Positions 63,217 through 64,000 of a stretch of 64,000 nucleotides of DNA are shown piece after piece. Source of the stretch: Bacillota bacterium (GTDB taxonomy: Bacteria; Bacillota; Clostridia; Christensenellales; SZUA-584). The notes beneath the pieces were generated by a model that did no database searches, had not been told where the DNA came from, and was given only the letters and a program-made list of their open reading frames with translations. A program made the position numbers and the translations under genes. How positions within the stretch are numbered: position 1 is the first letter of the stretch; the number at the start of each line of letters is the position of its first letter. The stretch is taken from positions 248,001 to 312,000 of the forward strand of contig JAEYZN010000021.1 in assembly GCA_023428025.1 (NCBI GenBank), written 5' to 3'.

Positions 63217-64000
63217 TTACAATACCGCCAGAGAAGGCTCCTCGGCCTGCCATACACAGGTCATGAACTGCGCGTCCCTCTCAAGCTCATAATACATTCT
63301 GTTGATCGTGTTCGCCACATTTAAGCAGCTCCGCAACGTAAAGCTCATCATCGTGCGCAGCTCCTGCAAAGACAGCAAGGTCTTTTCCGCATGTTTCAGC
63401 TTGAACGGCCTGTCAAGGAAGACGGACGCGAGGCGCAGTGCGTTATAGTCTTTGATATACGACCTCATGCTGAACTTTTTGTTGCATAAATCGTGGAAAA
63501 TATAATTATACCATTGCGCGAGACCGGCAAACTCCGTGAACTCTCCCATACCCGCCCAACTTGTATTGCTCTTATCGTGCTTGATATCGAGTTCTCTTGT
63601 CATGAACGCATCGAAATCAAGCTCGATACGGCGGTGTTCCAACAAGCTGGCGTCTCTGGCGTATATGAGATTATGGACCTTTTGGTCCACGGAGTGGTGA
63701 CAGAGGAAGCCGCAAATGTATGAGAACATGCCGGCAAACTGCTTATCGCTGCAAGCATCTTCCAGGTACCTGCGGCTTATGTTCACCAGCTTTTCTATTG
63801 GCTGCGCGTGCAGAAGCTTCGCGTAATAGACCACTCCGTTTTTCCCTCGCATCAGCTGCGTCAGGCGAAAGTACATGATGTCCGCGCCCTGGCATCCGAG
63901 CCTGTAACTTGCTATGTTTTTCTTTATCAAATCTGCCGCAGGGCTGCTACCGAGTCGCCGGAGCGTAATGTCTGCGCATATCCTGTGTGCCCATATGTTC
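63217..64000 (-). CDS. Zinc-dependent phospholipase C-like protein, 5' end outside window
   Basis: The frame is open from the stop at 63217 to the last bases of the window, about 260 residues. A TTG at 63930 is not the real start, because homologous sequence continues upstream (IWAHRICADITLRRLG, with the N-terminal His). Family marks: ASYRLGCQGADIMYFR and YICGFLCHHSVDQKVHNLIYA with the His/Asp/His zinc ligands of the PF00882 family. It lies convergent to the radical SAM gene. Clostridial members are often intracellular or surface proteins of unknown role rather than toxins; no secretion signal can be judged here. Confidence 0.8.
   Translation of the reverse strand, partial: NIWAHRICADITLRRLGSSPAADLIKKNIASYRLGCQGADIMYFRLTQLMRGKNGVVYYAKLLHAQPIEKLVNISRRYLEDACSDKQFAGMFSYICGFLCHHSVDQKVHNLIYARDASLLEHRRIELDFDAFMTRELDIKHDKSNTSWAGMGEFTEFAGLAQWYNYIFHDLCNKKFSMRSYIKDYNALRLASVFLDRPFKLKHAEKTLLSLQELRTMMSFTLRSCLNVANTINRMYYELERDAQFMTCVWQAEEPSLAVL

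Overview
The window looks like the chromosome of a moderately GC-rich Firmicute of the class Clostridia, probably an uncultured or little-studied saccharolytic anaerobe. The signs are the rplA-rplJ-rplL order with an L10 leader, short AGGAGG-type ribosome binding sites, sigma-A promoters with extended -10 elements, lipoproteins with lipoboxes, a class B sortase, YesM/YesN-type two-component systems and clostridial-type pilus genes. The genus cannot be named from sequence alone.

Layout. (1) 1-1.8 kb: end of rplA, L10 leader, rplJ, rplL, terminator. (2) 1.9-2.4 kb: O6-alkylguanine-DNA methyltransferase. (3) 2.7-7.5 kb: type IV pilus-like operon (PilT ATPase, PilC/GspF platform, four small pilin or pseudopilin-like proteins, a transglutaminase lipoprotein), followed by sortase B. 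(4) 8.7-12.1 kb: xylulokinase and, divergently, a lipoprotein with SH3b, beta-sandwich and endonuclease/exonuclease/phosphatase domains. (5) 12.4-26.1 kb, minus strand: a chito-oligosaccharide unit. A CUT1 ABC importer with its own YesM/YesN pair lies downstream of a four-gene operon of GH94 phosphorylase (best match N,N'-diacetylchitobiose phosphorylase), a hexose-phosphate mutase, a ROK-like kinase and NagA. Together these would turn imported (GlcNAc)2 into GlcN-6-P without a PTS. (6) 26.7-32.3 kb: a 1340-residue FtsX-type permease with a long coiled coil, its MacB-type ATPase and a divergent TetR regulator.

(7) 33.3-59 kb is the most unusual part. Seven paralogous medium-chain dehydrogenases (called here MDR-1 to MDR-7) share unusual signatures (CNQTDLN, HPPHDHQ, TMGHEG, IGACC-PV--DWSYIHFKG, THR). 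They are spread over five transcription units on both strands. Among them are a complete ribose-type ABC importer, a xylose-isomerase-like TIM-barrel enzyme, a Gfo/Idh/MocA oxidoreductase, a binding-protein/histidine kinase/AraC response regulator sensing trio, two MFS transporters, a two-domain AhpD/CMD protein, and TetR and LysR regulators. This looks like a large, uncharacterised NAD-dependent pathway for sugars, cyclitols, glycosides or related polyhydroxylated compounds, with several separately controlled branches.

(8) 59.4-64 kb: a family 4 glycosyltransferase, UDP-glucose 6-dehydrogenase and a radical SAM/SPASM-like protein in one operon (likely a glucuronic-acid glycoconjugate or glycolipid), then a zinc-dependent phospholipase C-like protein cut by the window end.

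A tract at 32.3-33.2 kb has no intact gene. No tRNA, rRNA, CRISPR array or intact mobile element was seen.
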